NCBI GenBank assembly: GCA_023846275.1
Contig: CM043874.1
Location: forward strand, 30,043,630-30,107,629
Length of the DNA: 64,000 nt
Reading direction: 5' to 3'
Source of the DNA: Vanilla planifolia
Taxonomy: Eukaryota > Streptophyta > Magnoliopsida > Asparagales > Orchidaceae
The translations under genes were made by a program, and so were the position numbers. Each line of letters starts with the position of its first letter. Position 1 is the first letter of the stretch. The notes below the pieces were generated by a model that saw only the letters and a list, made by a program, of their open reading frames with translations, was not told where the DNA came from and made no database searches. This document shows positions 34,227-46,800 of the stretch, one piece after another.

Positions 34227-35701
34227 CAAGATACCTAAGGTAAGAGAGTAGGGTGTCATTTAATAAATTGAAATGAATAGAAGATCAAATTATATGTTCC
34301 TTAGGTTATAATTTTTAGGATATATAGGGATTACAACTTGGGTTACCAATAATGAGAGCTCACACTTTACTTCTTAGGCACCTATGTTAAATTTAGAAAA
34401 TCATGCCTTATTAGCTTCAATTATATATTATTGTGGTTAATACAACTTATTATGGATGTTAGTACAAACTTATATGAGGATTTATGCATTAAATAAAATA
34501 AATTTGAATTTAAGATTAAATCCAAAAGTCATTAAAATTTGTATTAATCATATTATATAGAATTTATTTCAAATTATCATGTGGCAAAACTTTGAATGAT
34601 TAAGAAAACAAATTGTCTAATCTATGGTATTATTAGCTCATTATGACAACTAAACTATATGATATAATGATTATGTAATATGATGTGTGCATATAAGCCT
34701 TGTGTAAGAGATCAAACAGATCAAGAAATGAAGGTATAAAATTTGTTATAATAGATGCATGATTCTTAAGAATTATATAACATCTAGTTCTAACGTACCT
34801 ATTGTAATGACATGTATTATCACTATTGCAACAACTTGTTAAGGGAGAAATGGACTTTCTATAATTTCCTTTTTGTTAAGGGAAATAGAAAAAGTATTCT
34901 AAGCTAAACTTTATTCAGTAGCTTGAATCACAAGCTCTCAAAGTATTTAGTGTCTCTAGTTAATAATTTATTAGATTGCTTGTGCTTATAATTATATATG
35001 TGCTTATAACTGAGTGATCTTTTGTTTTAATTTGGTTCATGTAATCTTCTTGGTCTTGTTTTAGCTCCAAGCCATGGATACATGAAGCTAATGGCCTTAT
35101 CTCCTATTTATGAATGTGTGGTTCTTGGGTTGTGGCTAATTTGTGAAAAATCTTGATTTGTATTTAGGTTTATTCACTTAGCTGTAGTGAAGGATTGATC
35201 TTGATAATGGTTCTCGAGTGGATTTCTTTGGGGTGAACAAAGTCTTAGAGTTCAACTAAACTACCAAAAACTTTTATGTTACCTTCTATTACTTATCTTG
35301 TCTTTTACTATTACATTACTTATTTTCTTTATTATAACCTTGGGAAATTACCCAATGTGATCAAATTGTTATATCTTGGGAATTTAGTTGAAAGGGTGTA
35401 ATACAAACAAAATAAGTAGCAAATGGTTTAGATGCTCATTGGTTTATGAAAATATTTTCTTTGAAATGTGTAACTTAAATTCAACCACCCCTTTTTGGTG
35501 TGCCTTGTACATAACAATAGCTTTTAAATATGTTTTTATAGAGTAAAAATAGAAATATGATGTTTTAGTTGTGAGTCTTAGATCATGAGAGTATCGTTTT
35601 ATGTATATATGCACAAGAAAAAGAGATGTGTAGGTTGGCATTACCCTATCCTAGTTTGTAATCTAATGGTGCATGCTTAAACTAGCAAAAAAAGAGATAG
35701 G
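34227..35701 (+). other. Further Copia LTR remnant and AT-rich DNA
   Basis: At about 34918-35280 the wording (AGCTTGAATCACAAGCTCTC, then TTCTCGAGTGGATTTC) resembles the R-U5 part of SIRE-type LTRs. AAATTCAACCACCCCTTTTT and TGCCTTGTACATAACA at 35478-35516 look like an LTR end. Its start and partner are not identified. No coding sequence is recognised. Confidence 0.4.
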
Positions 35702-37793
35702 TGTTGATCCCACACCTTGTGTAGTTTGATGATAATATGATCAAGTAATTGTAAACTAATCTTTTGAGGAAGATGTTTTGGACAAAGAATAGTTTCACGA
35801 GAAGTGGAGAAGATGGAGCAATCTGCATGCAAAAAATGGTTCAAGACTGATTATGGCATTGCCTAAGATGATGGCTCAACTTTCAAATCAAGGAACACTA
35901 TAATTACTGCTCTAGGTGGAGTGGCTACCCATCTAGAGCTTTTCAATTGCCATTAAAAAGGGTTAGAATGTTAAACCTTCGCTTGATACATTCTTGAATA
36001 TAGGAATGCATTCATTTCACTCATGCATGCTTTTCTGTTATACTTCTTTTTCATGAGTCAAACTATGATCGACTATTAATTAATACTATGTATACAAGTA
36101 CCTAGATATTCAAACTAGCTTTAGGATCAATAATAATAAAAGGTGAAATGATGTTAAGTTGAACAAAGCTCAAGATTTATCCAACATAGTAAAAGTGCAA
36201 AATGATGCCTTAAATCATACTTGTATGTTCAATCTTTTTGATTTATGTCTCAAGTATAGCATATATTGAGTTCCATGTCATATATGTATCATGCTCTCAT
36301 CATACTAGTATGAACACAATAACCAGCTAAATAGATAAGTTATAGTATGATCAAATATCAGCGACATTCGTTATCCACCTTTTATGATACTATCACATAT
36401 TTTTTGTTTTAAGCTATTTCATGAATCCTACAAAATGATTTTTTATCATATTTGCACAATCTCTTTACCTCATAAAACTCTTAAGATTGGCTTAAGAAAA
36501 ATTGGCCTAAAATCCATCCTATGAAAACAAACATGCATCGTTTGAGTATGATTTACATTAGCATAATATAGTTGTAAAGTTAATGTAGCTTTGTACAATC
36601 ATGATTACATATTGAACGTGTATGACATAAACATAACTTATGGAATAATACATTAAAGCTTTAAAGAAAATACCTTCGTATCGATACAATTTAGTTATCA
36701 TACTCATTGAGAACATGAAAACCTGAGAACAATTTAATTAATTGTAAAAATTCATCATAGAATTACAATCCTCTTATTGGCATGTATGATCCCATGATAA
36801 TAGAGAACAAATGTAAGCCTTAAGGGTATCATAGTTATATGATGCTCATGATTGTGTAGTACGAAGCTTTCAAAGCTTGAGAATGATTTTAACATTATGT
36901 GTGTTATACATAAATTATATAATACAATGATCATTATTATACTTGTGTGATATCTTTTAATTAATTATATTATAGAGTTCATATAGGCACTTTGCCAAGC
37001 AATCAATTTTATTTTGGTATCACCTTGGTATGATCCTTTAATTATAATTGTATGAGTACCATCCAAGAACTTTAACAATTTGATAATGCCATTAAAAAAC
37101 AAATTTTAGACATTGAGTTTGCTTAAAGTAGTTGTTTAACCATTTAAAAAATATAAATGGCATGAAAATCATTTAAGAGATGGCTAATGGTTCTACTTGG
37201 TTATTTTTACAAAGGAAAAAACCTTAATCTTGCTAGAATAGTTGACTATCACTAGAATATCCATTTAATTATTACTTCTACATTTTTATCTCAAATTTGT
37301 CATCACTTCACAACTTTTGCTCAGTAGCATCTTATTATATTTAAGATTCCATATCATATTGATTTATTATTGAAAGGTTTGGAATTTATAGTTGTTATCT
37401 TATGCAAAGTTCTAAAATAGTGTTACTTAGTTGTTGTTCTATTAACTCTTCTAAATTTGTTTTGCAGTCTACATTTTATAAGTTTTACTTCAACCAGTTA
37501 TTGCAAAAATTAGTGCTTTTCTTAGTGCTATCCTAATCACTATACTAGAAGAGAATGTAGGCCTTTGTTTTTGACTAAACCATCTAAAAAATATGTTGAT
37601 TAGTATTTCCTTTTACTTGATTTTCATTACATATCACACAAAGGTTTTGACAAGATTATCAATTATTTATTGAAAACAATTTTTAAGTGTAAGTTACAAT
37701 AGTAAGTTAACTTGTTCATACGTTTATTATATCTTGAATAAAGTTTTAAATGGATAGAATTCACCTTTCCCTTTTGGCTCACATATCTTAACA
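35702..37793 (+). repeat. 5' LTR of Copia C
   Basis: Starts TGTTGATCCC and ends CATATCTTAACA. It contains the SIRE-type terminal block AATTCACCTTTCCCTTTTGG at 37758-37777. The first 1.2 kb aligns with 44249 to about 45440 (GGTTCAAGA, GCTCTAGGTGGAGTGGCTAC, TTCACTTGATACATT-like, AGTTATAGTATGATCA). It carries the 12-base palindrome CATACTAGTATG at 36301-36312. Confidence 0.83.
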
Positions 37794-37795
37794 AG

Positions 37796-37806
37796 TGGTT
37801 CAAAAA
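37796..37806 (+). other. Decayed primer-binding site of Copia C
   Basis: TGGTTCAAAAA lies two bases after the LTR end and resembles TGGTATCAAAG (initiator tRNA-Met type) with one base lost. Confidence 0.5.
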
Positions 37807-38153
37807 ATATTGAATCGAAGGAAGCAAGTATTGGGAGAATATATTGATGGCTCATAATTTTATTAAGAATTAACCAAACTAGGAGAGGGAACATTTTCTT
37901 ATAGGACAACCTTATTTAAGGGTGATTATTATTTTTTATTGTAACAATTGTATATACATTTTTTAATCAGTAGACTTGGACATTTGACATAATTGAACAA
38001 CTTTTTACATTTCCTACTACATCAATAAATAATGAATGTACAAAGGAAAATTATTAGTCAACTTACTCCTGAATAAAAACATAAGGTCCAACTAAATTTA
38101 TAGTTATTAACATATTACATTGTAAACTTTTTTCTTTAGAATATAACAAGATC

Positions 38154-38948
38154 ATGAGTCTTAAAATACCTCAAGAAATTTTGAACAAGTTCATGGTTAA
38201 CTATGAAGGTACATCTCGAGTAAAGGAGAGAATAACTAGTTTATTAATTCATAATTATGAGTTGTTTTGTATGACATTTGATGAATCTATTAAATTTATA
38301 GTCACAATGTTTACTAACATTATTAACGGTTTATTGAACTAGGTAGAAATTTATCTAATATAGAACAAGTGTATGATTTAGAGGGTGTTACCAAAGCAGT
38401 ATGATCCTTTGGTTATTACCAATAAAATAGCAAAGAATATATCTACAATTTTACTTGATGAACTCATGGGTGAGATTTTCACCAATGAAATGGAGCTTGC
38501 AAGGAGAAAATCAGAAGAGATGTTAATAGAAATTGAGAAAAAGAAAAATGATGAGCCACTAGCTTTAGTGACATACTCAACTTCTTTATGAAATTCCTCT
38601 TCCACTAATGAGGTAAACTTAATTTCTAAAGGATTATCTCACTTGTTTCAAAAATGTGTTATAGGAAGAAGCTTCAATAAGGATAGAAAATTAAAAGAAA
38701 AGGTGCAATAAATTGATGAACCAGTGTTTTATGAATGATAGATGCTTGGACACATTCATCTTGGTTGCCTCTTGTATAAGAATAGAGTTGAAGTTTTTAA
38801 ATATCAAAAAAAGAAGAAGGCCATGAAGAATACTTGGACTGGCTCTCATGAGTCCTCCTGTAGTGGGGAAGAGAAGAAAGAAAGATTAGTTTGTCTTATG
38901 CCAAGAGATGAATGTGCTATATCTTCTTCTAATGGTGATGAGGTATAA
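38154..38948 (+). pseudogene. Copia C gag (fossil)
   Basis: Matches SIRE-type gag in order. NYEGTSRVKERITSLLIHNY and LFCMTFDESI correspond to HEGTNEVKRARINTLTHEY and LFRMKEGETI. LPKQYDPLVI and ISTILLDELMGEIFTNEMEL (in open frame 38385-38591) match LPREWQPKV and LSTMSLDELIGTLMTHEMEL. KKKAMKNTWTGS and VCLMPRDECAISSSN (38742-38948) match KKKAMMATWSDS and LCLMARE-EVCSSN. A CCHC knuckle, expected at about 38650-38800, is not visible. Stops separate the three open pieces. It would form the capsid of the retroelement particle. Confidence 0.8.
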
Positions 38949-39479
38949 TGTTCCTTTTCTCCTCATTCTATTCTTCTATTATTAATTATTATGATCAATA
39001 CATAGATGTACACCATACATATAAAACATTGGCCACTAAGTACAATAATTTAATCATGAGCATGCAAATTCTTTGGGTTTATGTGAACAGTTGAATGACA
39101 AAAATGTTGATTGTTTACATGAGGTAAAATCTATTAGAGATGAATGAGTTAAAGAATTAATTGAAAATACTATGCTTAATCATCAATTAAATGAAATTAG
39201 AAGAATCCATTCATAATGTTGTATGTCATTTCAAAGATCTCAAGCCATCAAATCATATGTTGATTCATGTACTAGCCATATCAAATGTATTGAAACTTGG
39301 TAATATTGCATTGAAATGTAAAATTAAAAAACATATTGATTCCAAGTTTTGAAGAGATGCTTGGATAACAAAAATTGGCTTAAAGTTTGTTGAACTTAAG
39401 ATAGGTGAACAAAAATTGGTATAGATCCCCAAATCTAACGTGTGATTGAATTTTGAAAGAATATTTACCTTCTAAAATT

Positions 39480-40655
39480 AAGAAGGGTGTGTGACATCTT
39501 AATAGTGGATGCCCAAGATATATATTGGTGACTCTTCTCTATTCATCTTGTAGAGGAGTATGATATTGGTGAAGTTACACTTGGAGAAGAGGTCCATGGA
39601 ACTTTGGATAGTTGGTAACTCTCATGCATTCATAAGAAAGGTTCTTTTGGTGTAAGGTTTAAAATACAATCTACTTAGCATTAGTCAATTGTGTGATTTG
39701 ATTTTTTTAGTTTTTTTTTCAATTCTAGAGAATTTAATATAAAAAAAATAATAATCCAATCATTATAGCTCTTAGAAACAACAATATATATGTATTAGAT
39801 TTGAATATGGTTAAGTTAGTATATTAGAATACCTTACATCCCAAGTGAATAATTAGACTTGTAACATAAGAGATTCGATTATCTTAATTCATCAACACTT
39901 CAGAAGATAATGAATTTGTGTGTAGACCTCACCAATTTGGAAAAATAGTTGAAAGCCTCAATCAAATTTAAGAAGGATGCGATGATTAGAAGGACATTAT
40001 ATTTACTACATTTAGATTTATTTGGGCCCATTTAGCCATGTAGCTTAGGAGGAAAGAAGTACGCTATTATAATTTTTGATGACCATTGAAGGTTTACTTA
40101 GTTGTTGTAAATTAGAAACAAAAGTAAGGTATTGTAATAATTTACACAACTAATTACTACACTGCAAAATGAGAACAGACTATCACGTGTCCATAAGAAG
40201 TTACCAAGGAGGTGAATTCAAAACTGAATTGTTCATTGAATTTTATAATCTCAATAGAATATCATTTACTTTTTCATCACCTAGAACCCTTAAATGAAAT
40301 TTGTATTGAGAAAGGGAATTGAACTTTTTAGGCATGGCTAGATGTATGTAGAATGAGTATAAAAAATATTTTTGGGCTAAAGCAATTGATACTATCTACT
40401 TTGTAATCAATAGAGTTCCTGGATGAGCTTCACTTCATGTTTCTTTTTATGAGCTATTGAATGATAGGAAACTAAAAATATCTCACTTTCATATGTTTGG
40501 ATATAAGTATTTCATTTTAATTAATTGTAAAACTAATTTAAATAAGCTTGTTATAATGTGTAATGAAGGAATTTTCTTAGCATACTCCATGAATATCAAG
40601 TCATATAGAGTATTTAATAAAAGGGTTCAAGTTTTAAAGGAATCATTCATATGAG
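39480..40655 (+). pseudogene. Copia C protease and integrase (fossil)
   Basis: Near 39500 the words DSGCPRYI correspond to the protease DSGCSRHM. At 39640-39710 KVLLV-stop-GLKYNLLSISQLCD matches the conserved VLLVxGLKHNLLSISQLCD. The integrase core is badly broken. Its C-terminal part is open at 40457-40654: ISHFHMFGYKYFILIN and GIFLAYSMNIKSYRVFNKRV match ISHLRVFGCKCFVLNN and GIFLGYSxxSKAYRVFNKRT. Strong AT drift changes many residues. Confidence 0.78.
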
Positions 40656-40789
40656 ATTTGACAAACCTTTTTAATGGTCAAACTCAACTAGATCAAATCA
40701 AGAAGCTAGATTGGCTAAGTCTTGATAATGAACACCTTGATAAAAAGTTGAAAGGGAAAGTTAAAGATGAAAGTAATAGAGAAGTCTTT

Positions 40790-41806
40790 AAAGAATGGAT
40801 GTTTGTTAAAGATCATGGTGAGGATTTTGTTACAAAAGTGGTAGGTGATGGGATCAAGATATGAGTAACAATTAACCATGCAACCTTTGTGCCTTATTTT
40901 CATTCCTATTTTGTAGATGAGGTACTGAATGATGAGTTTGATATAGCTATTATGCATAAGGAATTGAATCAATATGATAGTAATGAAGTGTAGGAATTAG
41001 TTCCTAGACCGATAAGTCAACTAATGAGTAGTACTAAATATATATTTAAAAATAAGTTAGATGAAAATGGGATTATGGCTAGGAGCAAAGTATGCTTGGT
41101 GGCCAATGGTTATAGTCCAATAGAAGGCATTGATATAGATAAAAGCTTTGCTTCCATGGCTAAATTAAAAGCCATTAGAACTCTTTAAGCTTATGCTTAT
41201 TATAAAGGTTCTAAGTTCCATCAAATGGATGTGAAGACTATATTTTTGAATGGATACATCAACAAAGAAGTGTATGTGGAACAACATTTAGGATTTAAAG
41301 TTCATGACAAGCTAGATCATGTGTTAAAATTAAAGAAGGCAAAATATGAACTTAAGCAAGAACTTCATGTTTACTATGAAAGACTTAATAGTTTTCTTAC
41401 ATCAAATAGTTTCTCTAAAGGGAGAGTTGATAATGCTTTATTTGTCATGAATTCCAATGAGGTTCAACTTGTGTGTCACATTTATATTGATGTTATTGTC
41501 TTTTGATCAACAATGAGATTTGTGTGAAAATTTGCTAAATTAAAGAATAAAGAGTTTGAGGTATGCTTGATGGAAGAACTAACTTTTGTTTTAGGTCTTG
41601 AAGTTAAACAAGTTAGTAATGAAATATTCATCTCTAAAATTAAATACTTATTAAAACTTCTTAAAAGGTTTGGATTTAAAAATATGCTTATTGAGAATGC
41701 TTTAATGTCTATAAGTGCTTCACTAGATAGAATGAGGATGGGAAGGAGATTGATATCAAAATATATAGAGGAATTACTATTTTATTGTATTATCTTATAG
41801 CCAATA
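40790..41806 (+). pseudogene. Copia C reverse transcriptase (fossil)
   Basis: After a W-x-x-VKDH lead-in (about 40796), the RT runs through ELVPRPISQ, KNKLDENGIMARSKVCLVAN (family RNKLDExGxVxRNKARLVAK), IDKSFASMAKLKAIRTL (family DETFAPVARLEAIRLL), and then open frame 41225-41506: MDVKTIFLNGYINKEVYVEQ (family MDVKSAFLNGxxxEEVYVEQ). The catalytic YVDD box reads YIDV, so the second Asp is lost. ELTFVLGLEVKQVSNEIFIS and KYLLKLLKRFG (open frame 41567-41800) match ELxFFLGLQIKQxxxGIFI and KYxxxLLKKFG. Confidence 0.88.
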
Positions 41807-41869
41807 CATTTGACATTGTGTTTAGTGTAGGCTTATGTGTTAGATTTCAAGCCAACCTAAAAAAATCCC

Positions 41870-42240
41870 GTCTTCAATCTATGAAGAATATTTTTAAATG
41901 TATTATTGGAACCAAAACACTAGGTTTATGGTATCATGTGAAAAAGGCCTTGACTTAGTTTCTTACATTAATTCTAACTTTGCTAGGAGTAGAATAATAG
42001 AAAATGTATATCTACTACATTTTAGCTGCTTGAAAACTTACTCATTTCTTGGGCTAATCACAAGAAAAATTTTGTTTCTTTTTCTAAATTGAATTTTTTG
42101 AATATATATATTTTGGCTTAAGCAACAACTTGAAGATTATTGCTTACATTTCACAAATGTACCAATTTCAATGTGATAATTTTGATGTGAATCATGTGAG
42201 GTTCAACCTTCTATTAACCACACCCTTCTATCAAAGTTAG
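41870..42240 (+). pseudogene. Copia C RNase H (fossil)
   Basis: GLWYHVKKGLDLVSYINSNF matches GLWYxKxxxFxLxGYSDADF, with the catalytic SDAD changed to INSN. IIENVYLLHF and FLGLITRKI correspond to xKSTSGxxxFLGxxLVSWxSKK. Then, in the next frame, LKQQLEDYCL at about 42118 matches the WLRQQLxDYG block, and VPISM the following VPIxCDN. It is inactive. Confidence 0.8.
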
Positions 42241-44230
42241 TAGAGGTAAACCAAGTATAAACTAGTGCTCTAATAAGAAACAAAAAATCACAAGAAATTT
42301 TGTTATAAGAAAAATATTAGAAGCTTTACAAAATTTGGCTCATACAAAGTTTCAACACCTTTGAATCCTTCAAGAAAGAGTGATACAACAAGCTATTGAT
42401 GTAGATGTTACCCAAATGATGTGAAATAATTATAGATGAGAGCAACAAAAATACCAAAAAAACCTACAACTCCTACAAATGCATTGTGAAAAACTAAATC
42501 TCTTATTTTTTTTTTACTTATTTAGCATATTTTTGAATTTTTTTAAGTTGATTCATGAAATTCAAATTTGTTAAATGTCCTGTATTTATAGTTCAAATAA
42601 AAACATACAAAAGCAACACTTATAATGGCTAGAAATGGCCTTACTTGACTAATAGCCATTGCAAGAAATAAATGAAGAAAGACGATAAGTAGTCATCATC
42701 TGATCTTGTTGAGTAGAAGAGGTAGCATTTGATCCAAATCTTAGTTAAATAGTCAAGATCTAATCCCAATAGAGTTTTATCTAGTTGAATGGTGATGATG
42801 CAAAATATCACTATTTATGAAGGAAGAGAAGCTCTCAGTGATTTGATTATGCTTATTGGATAAAATATTAGATGAAATGAACTATTCATAAGTGTAAAGA
42901 AGATCTCAGCCTTTTATTCATACATTTTGGATGGATAGCTAGATAAACTCTACTATTCAAATAAGCAGACACAGTCATGACCATTCGATAGTGAAAATGT
43001 GAGAATGGATGACACTTATTTGCTCCAATTTGGAAGCAAAAGGCATAATTTTTAGTTCCACATTACAAGCATGTATATGAAGATTAGTATTTATAATACT
43101 TTCTCCATATTGTTAAGAAATTCTATTAGAGTTGCCATCTCCTAGTACTCTTGGGAGGTAAGTACCCAAGACATTCCCACATACATATAATATACATGAG
43201 TCCGACCTAATATGATCCCACTACGTGACTCATTATGCCTAAGTTGGTTAAGGAGTGATGCCTTAATTCAATTTAATCCAAGCCACTACAAGATTATAAA
43301 TTAATCGATACTCAACACTGACTTGACTCAATTTTAGTTAGTCTTATGACCTGCAGCTTCCCAACACTTAATGCCCAACACTATGTTCTAACCCGAGCCT
43401 TTGGGCTTAGCCAAAAGGTTGGTGCCTAGCCCTAAAACTTTTTTATTTATATTAAAAAATATTTTATAAGATTTAAAATGACCATAAATTAATTTTTAAG
43501 ACCAAATATAACCTCATACATCACCAAAAACAACCCAAGTATATGTGAATTATGATTATGATCCTAAGTGCCATAATTATAAAGGAAAAAAGTTTAACAT
43601 GCTAACCATGTAAATGTTTAAGAATGTAGTTCTTTGTAGATTAACCACTCTACAAAGGTCTTATTCTTTGGCTTCAAAATTAACAAGTTGAGCATTCAAT
43701 CTCTATCTACTTCAATTTTTATAGTCTTTACTCTTGAAAACCTAAACTGTTATAATAGCATCTTATATTGAACTAAAACAATAATAAAATCAACAAAGTA
43801 ATAGCATTATTTGTCTTAGTTTTGTAATAATCACATCAAAGGGCACAACAAATTAAAGTGCCATATGCTTGATCAAAAATATAATTTAGCATTCCTAAAT
43901 CAATCACATTAGCATATGATACCATTTGTTCAAGAGCATGTAGAAAAGAAAACTATTTTTTCAGTCTTTGTTCCATCTAGTGCTGAACTAGTTCATATGT
44001 TTACAAAATCATTACCATTTTTTGCCTTCATTAGAATTGAGATAATCATAGGTGATCAAAATCCCTTTGAGTGATTCTAAAAAGGGGAAATAAAATAATC
44101 ATTCCATAATTAATGTAGAGCTCTCATTTATAAGTTTTTTCCATGCCATAAAATATTACTCTAGTTATCATCTCATTTGTATTACTTGATCATGTTCATT
44201 ATACATTATTCTAGTATTAATTTTGTAATC
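42241..44230. other. Spacer between Copia C pol and 3' LTR, with a probable minus-strand LTR fragment
   Basis: No protein similarity is recognised, so an envelope-like ORF, present in some SIRE elements, cannot be shown. On the minus strand CTATAAATACAGG (42579-42591) is a good TATA box. The surrounding 42.25-43.45 kb has the look of an LTR in minus orientation (possibly solo), but its ends are not defined. Words with GATCTAATC around 42.7 kb recall 23.9-24.1 kb. Confidence 0.4.
42579..42591 (-). promoter_or_regulatory. TATA-box motif in a probable LTR
   Basis: The minus strand reads CTATAAATACAGG, close to the plant TATA consensus. It is not in the right place or orientation for Copia C, so it probably belongs to another LTR inserted in reverse. 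Confidence 0.4.
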
Positions 44231-44233
44231 ATC

Positions 44234-44247
44234 AAAAGAGGGAGAGA
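44234..44247 (+). other. Polypurine tract of Copia C
   Basis: AAAAGAGGGAGAGA, preceded by ATCATC, is the usual SIRE-type tract (ATCATCAAAAAGGGGGAGAT). It directly precedes the 3' LTR start TGTGGATTCT at 44249. Confidence 0.8.
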
Positions 44248-44248
44248 T

Positions 44249-45449
44249 TGTGGATTCTAGGCATTGTGAGATTTGATGATAATAGAACCTAGAAATTATA
44301 AAATAATCCTTTGTATAATAGTTTTTAGGCATAGAATGGATTCATTAAGGGTGGAGCATTCCACATACAAGATGGTTCAAGATTGATGGCGGCATTACTG
44401 AACATGGTGGCTCTACTTTTAGATCATTGAGTTATATTTTTATAGCTCTAGGAGGAGTGGCTACTCATTTAAAGCCTTCTTATGACTTAAAAGGGTACAA
44501 AATGTCTAACCTTCACTTGATACATTATGGAACAACATAATACATACATTTTACTCATTCTTGATTTCATGTTATCCATCTTTTTATTGAGTTAAAACTA
44601 TGATCAAGTACTACCTCATAGTGTGAATTCAAGTATCTAAGTAGTCAAACTAGCATTAAGATCAATAATAAACAAGTGTGTAATGAAGTTAAGTTGACAC
44701 AAAGGAAAAAATTTATCCTACATACTGATTATATAAAATGATTCCACTTATTGTACTATATGTTCAATATTTCTTTTTTTGTCTCAAATATAATATATAT
44801 AGAGTTTCATGTTGTATTTTTACAACATTTCCCATAATATTTATACAACCACCTTAACTAACTAAATTGATAAGTTATAGCATGATTCACATCGTTGATA
44901 TCCATTACCAATCATGTATGATATTGCCATACGTTCTATGTTCTAAGATTTTTATTGCATCATACAAAATAAAAAGTTTTATCAAACATGTGTGATACAT
45001 TTACTTAATAGAATTACTAAGCTTGGCTCAAAGCAAAATTGAATTAAACTACATCATATGAGTATGATTTTGTATCATATGAGTACGATTCACATAAGCA
45101 TAATATATTTGTAAAACTGGGAAAGCCTTGTACGAACACAATGTACATATCATACTTGTATAAAGTAAACATGGCATATAGATCAACAAGTCAAAGATCT
45201 AAAAGGAACACTTTCATATTGGTACAACATTGTTATTATATTTATACAAAGAACTTGAAAAACCCTAGAGTGATTCAATTAAGTGCTAAAATTTATTGTA
45301 CACTTATGATCCTCTTTTTAGATGTGTACAATTCTTATATAATAAAGAACACTTATAAGCCTTAAGAGTATCATACTTGTATGATTCTCATGATTGTCTA
45401 ATATGATGCTTTTAGAGCTATATCATTAAACAATCTTAATATATGTAAA
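44249..45449 (+). repeat. 3' LTR of Copia C, left 1.2 kb
   Basis: Aligns with 35702 to about 36900. After about 45440 the match with the 5' LTR stops and a different repeat takes over. The terminal block expected at the right end of this LTR was not found, so the LTR is truncated or rearranged. Confidence 0.75.
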
Positions 45450-45949
45450 ATCATAACATTAGGATGTTAAGTTTCATTTGGGACAAAATTAACTTTAGTA
45501 GCACATGACGACTAGAAAAGCATTATATCTTGATTTAATAGAGCTAGGTTTTTACAGTATATTCCATTGAGAATTTGACACCTCTAATGAACTCAAAAGT
45601 TTAAATGTTATTATATGTCATGAGCTATTAAGCTGACCCCAATTAAACTTTTGAAGTTTGAAATAATCATAAAATGGAAACAAGTTTCTACTATAAAGAT
45701 ATTGCAAATAAGATCATCAAAAGAGAATTAACTATTAAGCATGTGTAATAATCTCATAGAAGCACGATTTATGCCTTTGTAATCTTTGTTGTTATGATAT
45801 ATGTTGTCACATGATGATAGAGATTATGTTAAGTAGTAACAAAGTGGTATGAGAACATTTAAGAGTGTAGTTATAGTTTTGGTATAGTAGTTATTATAAT
45901 TGTATTAAGTGTTTATTTATAAACTATTTAAAAGTCATTTTAAAAATGT
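45066..45949. repeat. Diverged 0.88-kb tandem duplication, copy 1
   Basis: Starts GATTTTGTATCATATGAG and includes both Copia C LTR sequence (to about 45440) and repeat R (about 45428-45690). It recurs at 45950 with an offset of 884 rising to 890 bp. The copies differ by many substitutions and small indels, so this duplication is old. Confidence 0.85.
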
Positions 45950-46800
45950 GATTTTGCATCATATGAGTATGATTTGCATAAGTATAATATAGTTGAAAAA
46001 CTAAAATAGCTTGTGTTGACATAATATACATAATACACATGCATAAAGTAAACATAACCTATATATTAATAAGCTAAAACTCTAATGGGAACACTTTCAT
46101 ATTGAGACGATGTAGTTATCATATTTGTATAAAGAATCTAAAAACCTTAGAGGAATTTAATTAAGAGCAAAAATTCATTGTACACTTACGATCCTTTTTT
46201 CAAATGCATACGATTCTATGATAATAAAGAATACATATAAGCCTTAAGTGTATCATACTTGTGTAATCCTCATAACCATCCAATATGATGCATTTAGAGC
46301 TAAATCTTTAGACAATCTTCATATATGTAAAATATAGTATTAGGATATTGAAATTCCTTTTGGGACCAAATAAACTTTAGCAAGAACAAGATGACTAGAA
46401 AAGAATATTATGTTGATATAATAAATCTAGGTTTTGACAATATGTGCCTTTGAGAGAATGATCACCACTTAATGAACTTAGAAATTTGAAATGTTATTAT
46501 ATGGAATGAGCAACTGAGCTAATAAGCATCCCCAATTAAACTTTTGAACGACGAAATAATCATAAAATGAAAAGAAAGTTTTGCAATAAAGAATTGTAAA
46601 TAAGATCATCAAATGAGAATTAACTATGGAGCATGTGTATATTCTAATAAAATAAAAAATTTATGATTTTGTAATGTTTGTTGCAATGATTTTTTATTAC
46701 AAGATGAGAGAGAATAAGTTTAGTGGTAACAAAATGTTGTGAAAATGTTCATGAGAGTAGTTATAATTTTGGTATAGTAGTTATTATAGTTGTATACCAG
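45950..46800. repeat. Diverged 0.88-kb tandem duplication, copy 2
   Basis: Starts GATTTTGCATCATATGAG and ends GGTATAGTAGTTATTATAGT (copy 1: GGTATAGTAGTTATTATAAT). The open frame present in copy 1 (45141-45365) is not kept here, which argues against a coding role. Confidence 0.85.

Larger units (their letters stand above)
35702..46800 (+). mobile_element. SIRE/Maximus-like Copia element C, nearly full length, dead
   Basis: Order: 5' LTR, primer-binding site, gag, protease, integrase, RT, RNase H, a 2-kb spacer, polypurine tract and a 3' LTR. This is a Ty1/Copia order (integrase before RT). All genes carry stops. The 3' LTR is disrupted by an additional repeat and a tandem duplication, so the outer right edge is approximate. 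Confidence 0.85.

Noticed and set aside
37015..37024. TGGTATCACC as a primer-binding site
   Set aside because: It lies inside the 5' LTR of Copia C; the LTR end and a better placed site are at 37793-37806.
45141..45365. 74-codon plus-strand frame as a small gene
   Set aside because: It lies in duplicated LTR sequence and is not kept open in the second copy.
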